From Kiritimatiellales bacterium (GTDB lineage Bacteria > Verrucomicrobiota > Kiritimatiellia > Kiritimatiellales > Pontiellaceae): a stretch of 6,336 nt of DNA. Positions 1 through 5,092 of the stretch are shown here, piece after piece. The notes under the pieces are model-generated. The model saw nothing but the letters and a program-made list of their open reading frames with translations, did no database searches and was not told where the DNA came from. The stretch's first letter is position 1. The number at the start of each line of letters is the position of its first letter. The stretch covers positions 1 to 6,336 of the forward strand of contig DAOVNC010000221.1 of NCBI GenBank assembly GCA_030630445.1. The letters are read 5' to 3'. Both the position numbers and the translations under genes were made by a program.

Positions 1-3
1 ACC

Positions 4-630
4 ATGTTTACAGGAATTGTACAAAGACTCGGCAACATCACCGATATTAAAATGGAAGGCACGGCGGGGCGGATCACCATGGTGCCGAACCGGCCATTCG
101 ATAAACCGATTGGCCTGGGCGACAGTATTGCCGTGAACGGAACCTGCCTGACGGTGGCGGCCATGGAGGGCGATGCGTTGATGTTCGATGTGCTTGGCGA
201 AACATTCGACAAGACCAACCTCGGCGAAAAGAAGCCGGGCGATCTGGTAAACCTTGAACAAGCGCTGGCACTGGGCGATACCCTCGGCGGACACATTGTT
301 ACCGGGCACGTCGACAACACCGGGACGGTGGCGAAGATCGAGGAGGTCGGGCGCGACTTTAAGTTCACCATCGAGTGCTCGCGCGACATGCTCATGCTGA
401 TGGTCTACAAAGGCTCCATCTCCATCAATGGCATTTCACTGACCGTCGCCGAGCTGACCGACACCGGTTTCATCGTGCACATTATCCCGCACACCATTCA
501 GGAAACCGATATGTCGGAATTCAAGGTGGGTACCAAAGTGAACCTCGAAGCCGACATTCTCGGCAAGCACGTCCAGCGCATCCTCGAATTTGGTGGCGGG
601 CAGGATTACCGTCTGAATCTGAACGAGTGA
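4..630 (+). CDS. ribE: Riboflavin synthase, alpha chain
   Basis: This cytosolic enzyme catalyses the last step of riboflavin synthesis, the dismutation of two 6,7-dimethyl-8-ribityllumazines. The 208-residue length is normal for the family. The protein is two homologous lumazine-binding barrels: the first begins with the hallmark MFTGIV and has SIAVNGTCLTV at 41-51; the second begins near GGHIVTGHVD (95-104) and has the matching SISINGISLTV at 138-148. Residues linked to the active site in the E. coli enzyme are present: Phe2, Cys48, His102 and a Ser at 145. The start is fixed by MFTGIV, where Phe2 is functional; only three bases lie upstream, so its ribosome site cannot be seen. The next gene downstream is not a riboflavin gene, so at least on that side it is not in a rib operon. 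The symbol is ribE in most bacteria and ribC in some E. coli naming. Confidence 0.97.
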   Translation: MFTGIVQRLGNITDIKMEGTAGRITMVPNRPFDKPIGLGDSIAVNGTCLTVAAMEGDALMFDVLGETFDKTNLGEKKPGDLVNLEQALALGDTLGGHIVTGHVDNTGTVAKIEEVGRDFKFTIECSRDMLMLMVYKGSISINGISLTVAELTDTGFIVHIIPHTIQETDMSEFKVGTKVNLEADILGKHVQRILEFGGGQDYRLNLNE

Positions 631-632
631 GT

Positions 633-744
633 GTAGATGGAGCATCCTGCTCCATTGGGGAGGGCTTGTGCATTGAACCCCACTTTGCAGTGGGTGGAAA
701 AACGTTTTATGTTCTTCCTGAACGGAGCTGGAAGCTCCGTCTAC
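633..744. repeat. Composite REP/BIME-like element, inverted hairpin pair
   Basis: A 24-nt palindromic unit occurs at 633-656 and again, inverted, at 721-744. Each folds into a perfect 8-bp stem with a 3-nt loop: stem 637-644 with 648-655, and stem 722-729 with 733-740. The shared core is GGAGCwTCCwGCTCC flanked by GTAGA. When the second unit is reverse-complemented, 20 of 24 positions agree, and the four differences form two base pairs that stay paired (T-A versus C-G, and A-T versus T-A). A third hairpin lies between them. This fills most of the gap between the riboflavin synthase and the deacetylase-like gene. The arrangement resembles bacterial interspersed mosaic elements built from REP palindromes; whether it is repeated elsewhere in the genome cannot be seen here. 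No T-tract follows the stems, so a classical terminator is unlikely. Confidence 0.7.
678..697. repeat. Central hairpin of the composite element
   Basis: CCCACT at 679-684 pairs perfectly with AGTGGG at 689-694 around the loop TTGC. It sits between the two inverted units at 633-656 and 721-744. It is followed by the 10-nt palindrome AAAACGTTTT at 699-708. The T-run of that palindrome is short and comes after an intervening purine stretch, so I do not call it a rho-independent terminator. Confidence 0.55.
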
Positions 745-777
745 GATGAAGAGCTTCTGTACCGGTAAAGGAAAAAA

Positions 778-1545
778 ATGATGAGTCGGTTGGTTGTTTT
801 GGGAGTAGCTTTGTTCTTGCTGTGCGGGTGTCGCGCTCCGACGCATCATGGGCACTCGTCAAGCCCTTCTGCGGTTCGCCAAAAACAGATTTTTTTGGTG
901 ATTGATGATGCCGGGCTGGATGTGGCGGAAACGCGGCAGTTTCTGGAGATTCCGGTCCCGATGACGATTGCGGTGCTTCCGCATCTCAAGAAGACGCGCG
1001 AGGTGTGCGCTGAAATCCACCGCCATGTCGACAAGGAGCTGATCTTACACCAGCCGATGGAGGCCTACGACGCAACAAAGAAGACCGGGCATGGCGCTAT
1101 CTACGACAGGACGAACCCAGTGGATGTTGCGAAGATCCTCGACCGCAGTTTCGCATCGGTGGGCGGGGCGATTGGGATGAACAATCACATGGGCTCGCGC
1201 GTTACGGAAAACGAAGTGTTGATGGCCGAGGTGTTGCGCTATTGCCATGCGCATGGGCTCTATTTCCTCGATAGCAAAACGTCCTACAACTCCGTGGTGC
1301 CGCGCGTGGCGGGGCGGGAACACGTCCACCTTGAGGAGCGGGATGTTTTTCTGGATATCCAGCATGATCGCGAGAGTGTTCGGCGGGCATGGGGAAATAC
1401 GGTGGCCAAGGCGCGGGAAAACGGCTACGTCATCGCCATCGGCCACATCTGGAGCAAGGAAACCGCTGCCGCCATCCGCGATAGCTACCAAACCTTGATC
1501 AACCAAGGCTATTCCTTCCACCTGCTTTCGGAGTTGTATGAATAA
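778..1545 (+). CDS. Divergent polysaccharide deacetylase (YibQ/DUF610) lipoprotein
   Basis: This is a predicted envelope lipoprotein of 255 residues. The N-terminus is a hydrophobic signal peptide with lipobox LCGC, placing the lipidated cysteine at 18; no Asp follows at +2, which by the E. coli rule favours the outer membrane. The rest matches the divergent polysaccharide deacetylase family (Polysacc_deac_2): IDDAG (42-46), LHQPME (90-95), NNHMGSR (135-141), FLDSKT (163-168), RDVFLD (189-194) and IGHIW (221-225). The Asp pair and His residues are the expected metal or catalytic positions of the NodB-like barrel. The substrate is not established for this family; a role on cell-wall or surface glycan is inferred. 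AAAGGA at 767-772 lies 5 nt before ATG 778 and 8 nt before the adjacent ATG 781, so either Met may be used. The gene is separated from neighbours by repeat elements on both sides. Confidence 0.88.
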   Translation: MMSRLVVLGVALFLLCGCRAPTHHGHSSSPSAVRQKQIFLVIDDAGLDVAETRQFLEIPVPMTIAVLPHLKKTREVCAEIHRHVDKELILHQPMEAYDATKKTGHGAIYDRTNPVDVAKILDRSFASVGGAIGMNNHMGSRVTENEVLMAEVLRYCHAHGLYFLDSKTSYNSVVPRVAGREHVHLEERDVFLDIQHDRESVRRAWGNTVAKARENGYVIAIGHIWSKETAAAIRDSYQTLINQGYSFHLLSELYE

Positions 1546-1548
1546 CAC

Positions 1549-1572
1549 TGCGTATTGCGTATTACGTATTGC
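1549..1572. repeat. Inverted left arm of heptamer repeat
   Basis: Three consecutive 7-nt units, TGCGTAT TGCGTAT TACGTAT, are followed by TGC. They are the reverse complement of the ATACGCA array at 1599-1669, with a single mismatch at 1564. This arm starts 3 nt after the stop codon of the deacetylase-like gene. In RNA or single-stranded DNA it could pair with several registers of the array across a spacer of at least 26 nt (1573-1598). Inside the spacer, TTGACC and GGTTCAA give a further imperfect pairing. Confidence 0.85.
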
Positions 1573-1598
1573 TTGACCTTGTCCTGCGGTTCAAAAAA

Positions 1599-1669
1599 AT
1601 ACGCAATACGCAATACGCAATACGCAATACGCAATACGCAATACGCAATACGCAATACGCAATACGCAA
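1599..1669. repeat. Tandem heptamer array, (ATACGCA)x10
   Basis: Ten perfect head-to-tail copies of ATACGCA run from 1599 to 1668, plus one extra A. The array ends 18 nt before the ATG of the following dehydrogenase gene and immediately upstream of its ribosome site. Perfect identity between copies suggests recent expansion or continuing slippage. Short tandem heptanucleotide repeats are known in cyanobacteria (STRR sequences), but I cannot tell whether this one belongs to a genome-wide family. On the minus strand the 7-nt period gives an open frame with a repeating 7-residue peptide, which is an artefact of the repeat and not a gene. Confidence 0.95.
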
Positions 1670-1687
1670 CAGACAAAAGGCTTCTAA

Positions 1688-2551
1688 ATGAAATTTCCAA
1701 CAGTTGAAGATAAATCCGTGCTGGTGACGGGGTGCTCGTCGGGGATCGGGCGGGCGACGGCAGATCTGCTGTGCTCCTCGGGTTGGACCGTTTTTCCGAC
1801 GGCGCGGAAGGCGGATGATTTGGAGTCGCTACGCGAAGCCGGATTCGATGCCGTTGAGCTGGATGTGGCTTCGAGCGAATCCGTTGCCACGGCGGTCGAA
1901 GCGGTACTTGAAAAGACCGGTGGAAAACTGGGAGCGGTGGTGAACAATGCCGGCTTCGGAATGCCGGGGGCGATCGAGGATTTGACGCGCGATGCGATGC
2001 GATACCAGTTTGAGGTGAACCTTTTTGGGTTGCAGGAACTGACCAATCGGCTGATTCCCGTGTTCCGCGAACAAGGCTTTGGCCGCATTGTGAATGTGAG
2101 CTCGGTAGTGGGTCGGTTGAGCCTGCCGTTCATGGGTATCTATTCGGCATCGAAGTTTGCCCTCGAAGCCGTGAGCGATGCGCTGCGGGTGGAGCTTTCG
2201 CAGGACCGGATCAGCGTTTCGCTGGTGGAACCGGGGCCGATCCGGACGAGCTTTTCAACCAATTGCGCAGGGCAGGGCGAGGAGAAGCTGGATGCGGATG
2301 GGTCGAAGTTTGGCGTGGCCTACAAGCAGTATTTCGCAAAGCGCCGCAACGGTGGAATGAGTGAGGATCGCTTCCGCCTGCCGCCGGAAGCCGTGGCGAA
2401 GAAAATTCTCCACGCGCTGGAATCACCGCATCCGAAAATCCGCTACCACGTGACCCTTCCATCCTATTTTGGGAGCTGGGCGGCACGCTTCGTGCCGGCG
2501 GCGTTGATCGATAAGGCGATGATCGGGCATGTGAAGAAAAGGTTTGGCTGA
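1688..2551 (+). CDS. Classical SDR-family NAD(P)-dependent oxidoreductase
   Basis: A 287-residue cytosolic Rossmann-fold oxidoreductase. All classical short-chain dehydrogenase motifs are present: cofactor-binding TGCSSGIG (14-21), LDV with Asp59 for the adenine pocket, NNAG (86-89), catalytic Asn111, Ser138/Ser139 in NVSS, and YSASK with Tyr152 and Lys156, then PGPIRT (182-187). Arg40 at the end of the second strand suggests NADP(H) preference, an inference only. The layout, including the TAR and LDV segments and the C-terminal HPKIRYHVT stretch, resembles the 17-beta-hydroxysteroid-dehydrogenase-like or retinol-dehydrogenase-like branch. The substrate cannot be predicted and steroids should not be assumed. 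The start is supported by AAAAGG at 1675-1680, 7 nt before ATG. The heptamer array directly upstream could influence its expression. Confidence 0.93.
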   Translation: MKFPTVEDKSVLVTGCSSGIGRATADLLCSSGWTVFPTARKADDLESLREAGFDAVELDVASSESVATAVEAVLEKTGGKLGAVVNNAGFGMPGAIEDLTRDAMRYQFEVNLFGLQELTNRLIPVFREQGFGRIVNVSSVVGRLSLPFMGIYSASKFALEAVSDALRVELSQDRISVSLVEPGPIRTSFSTNCAGQGEEKLDADGSKFGVAYKQYFAKRRNGGMSEDRFRLPPEAVAKKILHALESPHPKIRYHVTLPSYFGSWAARFVPAALIDKAMIGHVKKRFG

Positions 2552-2560
2552 ACGCCGGAC

Positions 2561-2588
2561 TTGGATTCAACCCCGTTCGTCCTATAAT
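2561..2588 (+). promoter_or_regulatory. Sigma-70-type promoter for the DUF4136 lipoprotein gene
   Basis: A perfect -10 hexamer TATAAT lies at 2583-2588. The best -35 match is TTGGAT at 2561-2566, with a 16-nt spacer; it shares only the TTG with consensus. Transcription would begin near 2595, giving a leader of about 20 nt before the ATG at 2617. The site lies just after the stop codon of the dehydrogenase gene, so the lipoprotein gene probably has its own transcript. Confidence 0.55.
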
Positions 2589-2616
2589 GCCTTTGGTTAA
2601 ATTGGAGATTCGAATC

Positions 2617-3165
2617 ATGAAAAAACTACTGCTGCTTGTCCTTTCGACAGGAATTCTTTCCGGATGCTCGTCGGTATCCGTCAGTCGGGATTTCGATACG
2701 ACCACGGATTTTACGCCATTGAAAACATTTGCATGGCAACAGGAGGAACAGCCGGAAACAGGCGATCCCCGGATCGACAACGATTTGAACGACGAGCGGA
2801 TTCGAAATGCGGTCAATGCAACACTCGCGGCCAAGGGGTTCCGTTCAGTTGCCCGGGCCGATGCCGATTTCTTGGTGGCCTACTTTGTCGACCACAAGCG
2901 CAAGCTGAGTTCCGGCTCGGTCAGTGTGGGGATGGGGCGGGGAAGCTATGGTCGCTATGGTGGCGTGGGCTACAACACCGGTGTTTCCGAATACGATCAG
3001 GCAATTCTTACCATTGACATCCTCGATCCGACGGATGAGAAAATGGTTTGGCGGGGCGTGGGCTCCCGATCAACCTATGAAGGATCCAATCCGGAGAAAT
3101 CCACCAAGATCATCAATGAGGCTGTGGAAAAGATCCTGAAAAAATTCCCGCCGAAGAAGAAATAG
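2617..3165 (+). CDS. DUF4136 domain lipoprotein
   Basis: A 182-residue predicted outer-membrane lipoprotein. The signal peptide MKKLLLLVLSTGILSGC has lipobox LSGC, with Cys17 lipidated and Ser at +2. The mature part fits the DUF4136 family: a start with DFDTTTDFTPLKTFAW (25-40), a helix region with NDERIRNAVNATLAAKGF (58-75), ADADFLVAYF (81-90), a Gly/Tyr-rich loop (105-122) and the strand LTIDILDP ending in VWRG (131-147). The tail is lysine-rich. The family's function is unknown. I chose ATG 2617 over the in-frame ATG 2587 because the latter overlaps the -10 box at 2583-2588, the lipoprotein signal starts exactly at 2617, and GGAG at 2604-2607 sits 9 nt upstream. The gene converges on the TPR lipoprotein gene with 5 nt between stop codons. 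Confidence 0.88.
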   Translation: MKKLLLLVLSTGILSGCSSVSVSRDFDTTTDFTPLKTFAWQQEEQPETGDPRIDNDLNDERIRNAVNATLAAKGFRSVARADADFLVAYFVDHKRKLSSGSVSVGMGRGSYGRYGGVGYNTGVSEYDQAILTIDILDPTDEKMVWRGVGSRSTYEGSNPEKSTKIINEAVEKILKKFPPKKK

Positions 3166-3166
3166 C

Positions 3167-3190
3167 CCGACTATCGTTTGCGGGAGTCGG
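3167..3190. terminator. Possible hairpin between convergent stop codons
   Basis: CCGACT at 3167-3172 can pair with AGTCGG at 3185-3190 around a 12-nt loop. The left arm covers the 5-nt gap between the two convergent genes and enters the last codon of the minus-strand gene. There is no T-tract on either side, so it is a weak candidate for a shared, factor-assisted terminator. Confidence 0.2.
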
Positions 3191-4328
3191 AAATATATTT
3201 CAGCATGGATTCTCCCCGCGTGGCATCGACTTGCTTGAGGGCTTTGGCCTCGCGCTCGGCGTCGCTCCATTTCCCCTGCTGGCTATACGCCAGCACCAGC
3301 ATGTAGCGGGCATTCGCGTCACGCGGTTCGAGCTTCAATGCATCGACGTAGGCACGTATGGCTTCGGGATATTTCTTCAGCGAATAGTAGGAGAGCCCCA
3401 TGTTGTAGTAGGCCTCTTTTTGCGTTGGATCGGCTTGGATGGCCTTTTCATACTGGTCGATGGCCTGGGTATATTTTTCAGCCGTATGCAGTTTCGATCC
3501 GGCGGCGATGTATTGTGCTGCCGCTTCCGGTTGGGTTTGTTTTGGTGTCCGTTCCGTATTTTCCGACATCGTTCCGGCAAGGCGTGCGATGGCCCGGTTT
3601 GCGGTATCTGCATGCGTGGCTTCTGGCCCCGCTTTCTGGAGATATTGCCGGTACCAGCCCAATGCGGCACTCTTGTTGTGGAGCCATTGGTCATGGATAA
3701 CGGCCAGATTGTAGGTGGCTGGGGCATAGTCGGGATAGGCGACCACAATTTGTTTCAGGCGAGCGATGGCGTTGTCGCTACCGTTGTTCATGTGCAACTG
3801 TGCAAGTGCAAGCGCATTTTGCCCGGCCGGATCGCCGGGATTGGCTTTCAGCCCCGTAGCGAGTTCCTCCGAGGCGGTCTTCCAGTCCTTTTCCTGCATG
3901 TGGATCAGCCCGATAAACGTGCGGGCCATGGCGTTGCGGGGCTGTTCGTTTAGGATTTTGGTAAACTCGAATCTAGCCTGATCCAGTTGGCCCGTGTGGT
4001 AGAGCGTAATGCCGCGGTTCATGTTTGCGCCCGTCAGTTCCTCGGTCAACCGGCAGGATTCGCTGAATTTTTCAACGGCCTGCTCGTTTTTATCGAGACT
4101 CCAAAGGATAATGCCCAATTGGTTGTTGGCCATGGCCTTCTTTTCTTTATCGGAAAGCTTGCGGATCGCCTTTTCCATCTGGCCCTGGGCCCGTGGCAAG
4201 TCGCCATTCTTCCAGGATGCCATGGCCTTGTTGTATTCCTTTTCCCCGGTACGTTCCCCGCATCCGAAAAATAGCGTGAAGAGCAGACAAATGCAGCTGC
4301 CGACGATCCATAGGTTCTTGTTTTTCAT
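3171..4328 (-). CDS. TPR-repeat lipoprotein
   Basis: A 385-residue secreted repeat protein. The N-terminus has a hydrophobic stretch (6-22) ending in FFGC, a slightly non-canonical lipobox with Cys23, followed by Gly. About nine tetratricopeptide units follow: roughly six from 31 to 233, a polar linker rich in Thr, Glu and Gln at 234-268, then three at 269-368. The best unit is KEAYYNMGLSYYSLKKYPEA (304-323). Such proteins act as protein-binding scaffolds; the partner is unknown. I chose ATG 4328 over upstream in-frame starts because those lie within the preceding gene and the signal peptide begins at 4328. AAAGGA on the minus strand at 4344-4339 lies 10 nt upstream. It starts 4 nt after the stop of the YjbQ-family gene, so the two are probably co-transcribed. 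Confidence 0.85.
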   Translation of the reverse strand: MKNKNLWIVGSCICLLFTLFFGCGERTGEKEYNKAMASWKNGDLPRAQGQMEKAIRKLSDKEKKAMANNQLGIILWSLDKNEQAVEKFSESCRLTEELTGANMNRGITLYHTGQLDQARFEFTKILNEQPRNAMARTFIGLIHMQEKDWKTASEELATGLKANPGDPAGQNALALAQLHMNNGSDNAIARLKQIVVAYPDYAPATYNLAVIHDQWLHNKSAALGWYRQYLQKAGPEATHADTANRAIARLAGTMSENTERTPKQTQPEAAAQYIAAGSKLHTAEKYTQAIDQYEKAIQADPTQKEAYYNMGLSYYSLKKYPEAIRAYVDALKLEPRDANARYMLVLAYSQQGKWSDAEREAKALKQVDATRGESMLKYISDSRKR

Positions 4329-4332
4329 TTCG

Positions 4333-4722
4333 CTAGATTCCTTTAACCCACACCTGCCGGGTGCGGGGTCCATCAAACTCACACAAAAAGAGGCTTTGCC
4401 ACGTGCCCAGCTGGAGCTGGCCGTTTTCCACAATGACCTGGACGGACGAACCCATCATGCTGGCTTTCACGTGCGCCGCCGTATTGCCCTCGGAATGGCG
4501 ATAGCCATCGCTCCAAGGCACTGTTCGATCCAGAACCTGCTCCATATCAGCCAGTACATCCGGGTCGGCATTCTCGTTGATCGTCACACCCGCCGTGGTA
4601 TGGGGGATGAAAACCGTGATAATTCCATCCGTTAAGCCAATCGCTTGAATCGCTTCGGCCACTGGCCTGTCGATATTTAAAAAATCGGTCCGGGATCGGG
4701 TTTCTACGGTGAACAGGTTCAT
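4333..4722 (-). CDS. YjbQ family protein (UPF0047)
   Basis: A 129-residue cytosolic protein of the UPF0047/YjbQ family, which is usually 130-140 residues. Conserved segments seen are IPHTTAGVTINENADPDV (39-56, with His41 and the acidic cluster), a second His group in GYRHSEGNTAAHVKAS (73-88, with His76 and His84), GQLQLGTWQ (101-109) and EFDGPR (115-120). The histidines and acids form the putative metal or catalytic site. YjbQ of E. coli is annotated as a secondary thiamine-phosphate synthase from suppressor activity; the physiological role is unclear. I preferred ATG 4722 over ATG 4746 because conserved sequence begins there and AAGG (minus strand, 4735-4732) lies 9 nt upstream. First gene of a likely two-gene operon with the TPR lipoprotein. 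Confidence 0.93.
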   Translation of the reverse strand: MNLFTVETRSRTDFLNIDRPVAEAIQAIGLTDGIITVFIPHTTAGVTINENADPDVLADMEQVLDRTVPWSDGYRHSEGNTAAHVKASMMGSSVQVIVENGQLQLGTWQSLFLCEFDGPRTRQVWVKGI

Positions 4723-4879
4723 GGAGAGGTACCTTATCCGAACCATGGAAATTTTGAAGCGGAAAGTGTTCGGGCGGAGGAAAAAAGTGGCGACGGGATG
4801 ATGTGGACGATCAATCCATGGCAGGCATGTTCCTGTTTTTTCGGTTTGTATTCATCGATTCTGCGGATTCGAATGCTCC

Positions 4880-4897
4880 CATACTTAATGAAGTGTG
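4880..4897. repeat. Imperfect palindrome, copy 1
   Basis: The 18-mer CATACTTAATGAAGTGTG has 7-nt arms (4880-4886 and 4891-4897) that pair around AATG with one G-T wobble. It matches the reverse complement of positions 4951-4968 at 17 of 18 positions. The two copies are centred 71 nt apart. It may be a second binding site for a regulator or one end of a small inverted-repeat element. Confidence 0.6.
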
Positions 4898-4941
4898 AAA
4901 TGAAATTCCATGAAACACAATAGATATAGGGGTGTTAAAAA

Positions 4942-4970
4942 TTCAAATATCATACTTCATTAAGTATGAT
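4942..4970 (+). promoter_or_regulatory. Candidate promoter for the CorC-family gene
   Basis: TTCAAA at 4942-4947 (4 of 6 to the -35 consensus) and TATGAT at 4965-4970 (5 of 6 to the -10 consensus) are separated by exactly 17 nt. Transcription would start near 4977, leaving a leader of about 115 nt. The 12-bp palindrome fills the spacer and the -10 box, so a protein bound there should block the promoter. By symmetry the minus strand carries TTGAAT and TATGAT 16 nt apart, so firing toward the YjbQ-family gene is also possible. AT-rich DNA yields such matches by chance. Confidence 0.35.
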
Positions 4971-4973
4971 ATT
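4946..4973. repeat. Perfect 12-bp palindrome, copy 2
   Basis: The arms AATATCATACTT (4946-4957) and AAGTATGATATT (4962-4973) are perfect reverse complements around the loop CATT. The symmetry and AT-rich composition suit a dimeric repressor operator. The 7-nt direct repeat ATTCAAA occurs at 4941-4947 and 4971-4977, on both sides of its centre. The right arm overlaps the proposed -10 box at 4965-4970. No T-tract follows, and it lies far from any gene end, so a terminator role is unlikely. Confidence 0.7.
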
Positions 4974-5071
4974 CAAACTTCCCGCTCTTATCCTGCATGT
5001 GTTTTTAGAACAAACGGTGCGAACAAACTTTCATTTACCGGAATTTCACGATTTAATCTCGGCAGTTACAG

Positions 5072-5085
5072 GGAGGGATTTAGGG
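5072..5085 (+). promoter_or_regulatory. Ribosome-binding region deciding the CorC start
   Basis: GGAGG at 5072-5076 lies 10 nt before an in-frame TTG at 5087, but 16 nt before ATG 5093. A weaker AGGG at 5082-5085 is 7 nt before ATG 5093. A stop codon at 5081-5083 rules out starts further upstream in this frame. Either start changes the protein by only two residues. Confidence 0.4.
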
Positions 5086-5092
5086 TTTGGGC

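Larger units (their letters stand above)
4723..5092. other. Intergenic region between divergent genes
   Basis: About 370 nt separate the leftward YjbQ-family gene from the rightward CorC-family gene. No convincing coding region lies here: open frames starting at 4932 and 4966 run on into the CorC gene in other frames and look like nothing known. The part from about 4840 to 5040 is clearly AT-richer than the genes. It holds two related palindromes (4880-4897 and 4946-4973), a promoter candidate and a purine-rich ribosome-site region before the CorC start. I found no convincing promoter for the YjbQ-family gene. Confidence 0.7.

Noticed and set aside
637..655. Rho-independent terminator after the riboflavin synthase gene
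   Set aside because: The 8-bp stem is perfect but is followed by TGGGGAGGG and no T-tract. It is better explained as one unit of the composite hairpin element.
633..777. Riboflavin (FMN) riboswitch near the riboflavin gene
   Set aside because: The element lies downstream of the gene and lacks the conserved multi-helix RFN core; its simple hairpins do not match.
1045..1548. Minus-strand 167-codon frame opposite the deacetylase-like gene
   Set aside because: It lies antisense to a gene with clear family motifs and shows no domain of its own. Long antisense frames are common in GC-rich coding DNA.
1573..1601. Promoter for the SDR gene with TTGACC as -35
   Set aside because: TTGACC at 1573-1578 is a fair -35, but at 16-18 nt downstream only AAAATA-like sequence is found, a poor -10 match. 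The evidence is too thin to list.
1549..1669. CRISPR array
   Set aside because: The units are 7-nt head-to-tail copies with no spacers between them, so it is a simple tandem repeat.
1509..1700. Minus-strand 63-codon frame with a repeating 7-residue peptide
   Set aside because: The periodic peptide is a direct product of the 7-nt DNA repeat, whose period becomes 21 nt in frame. It overlaps the ends of two real genes and has no ribosome site or family match.
3231..3953. Plus-strand 240-codon frame opposite the TPR gene
   Set aside because: It is a shadow of the TPR repeats on the other strand; its composition is unlike a real protein and no start signal is visible.
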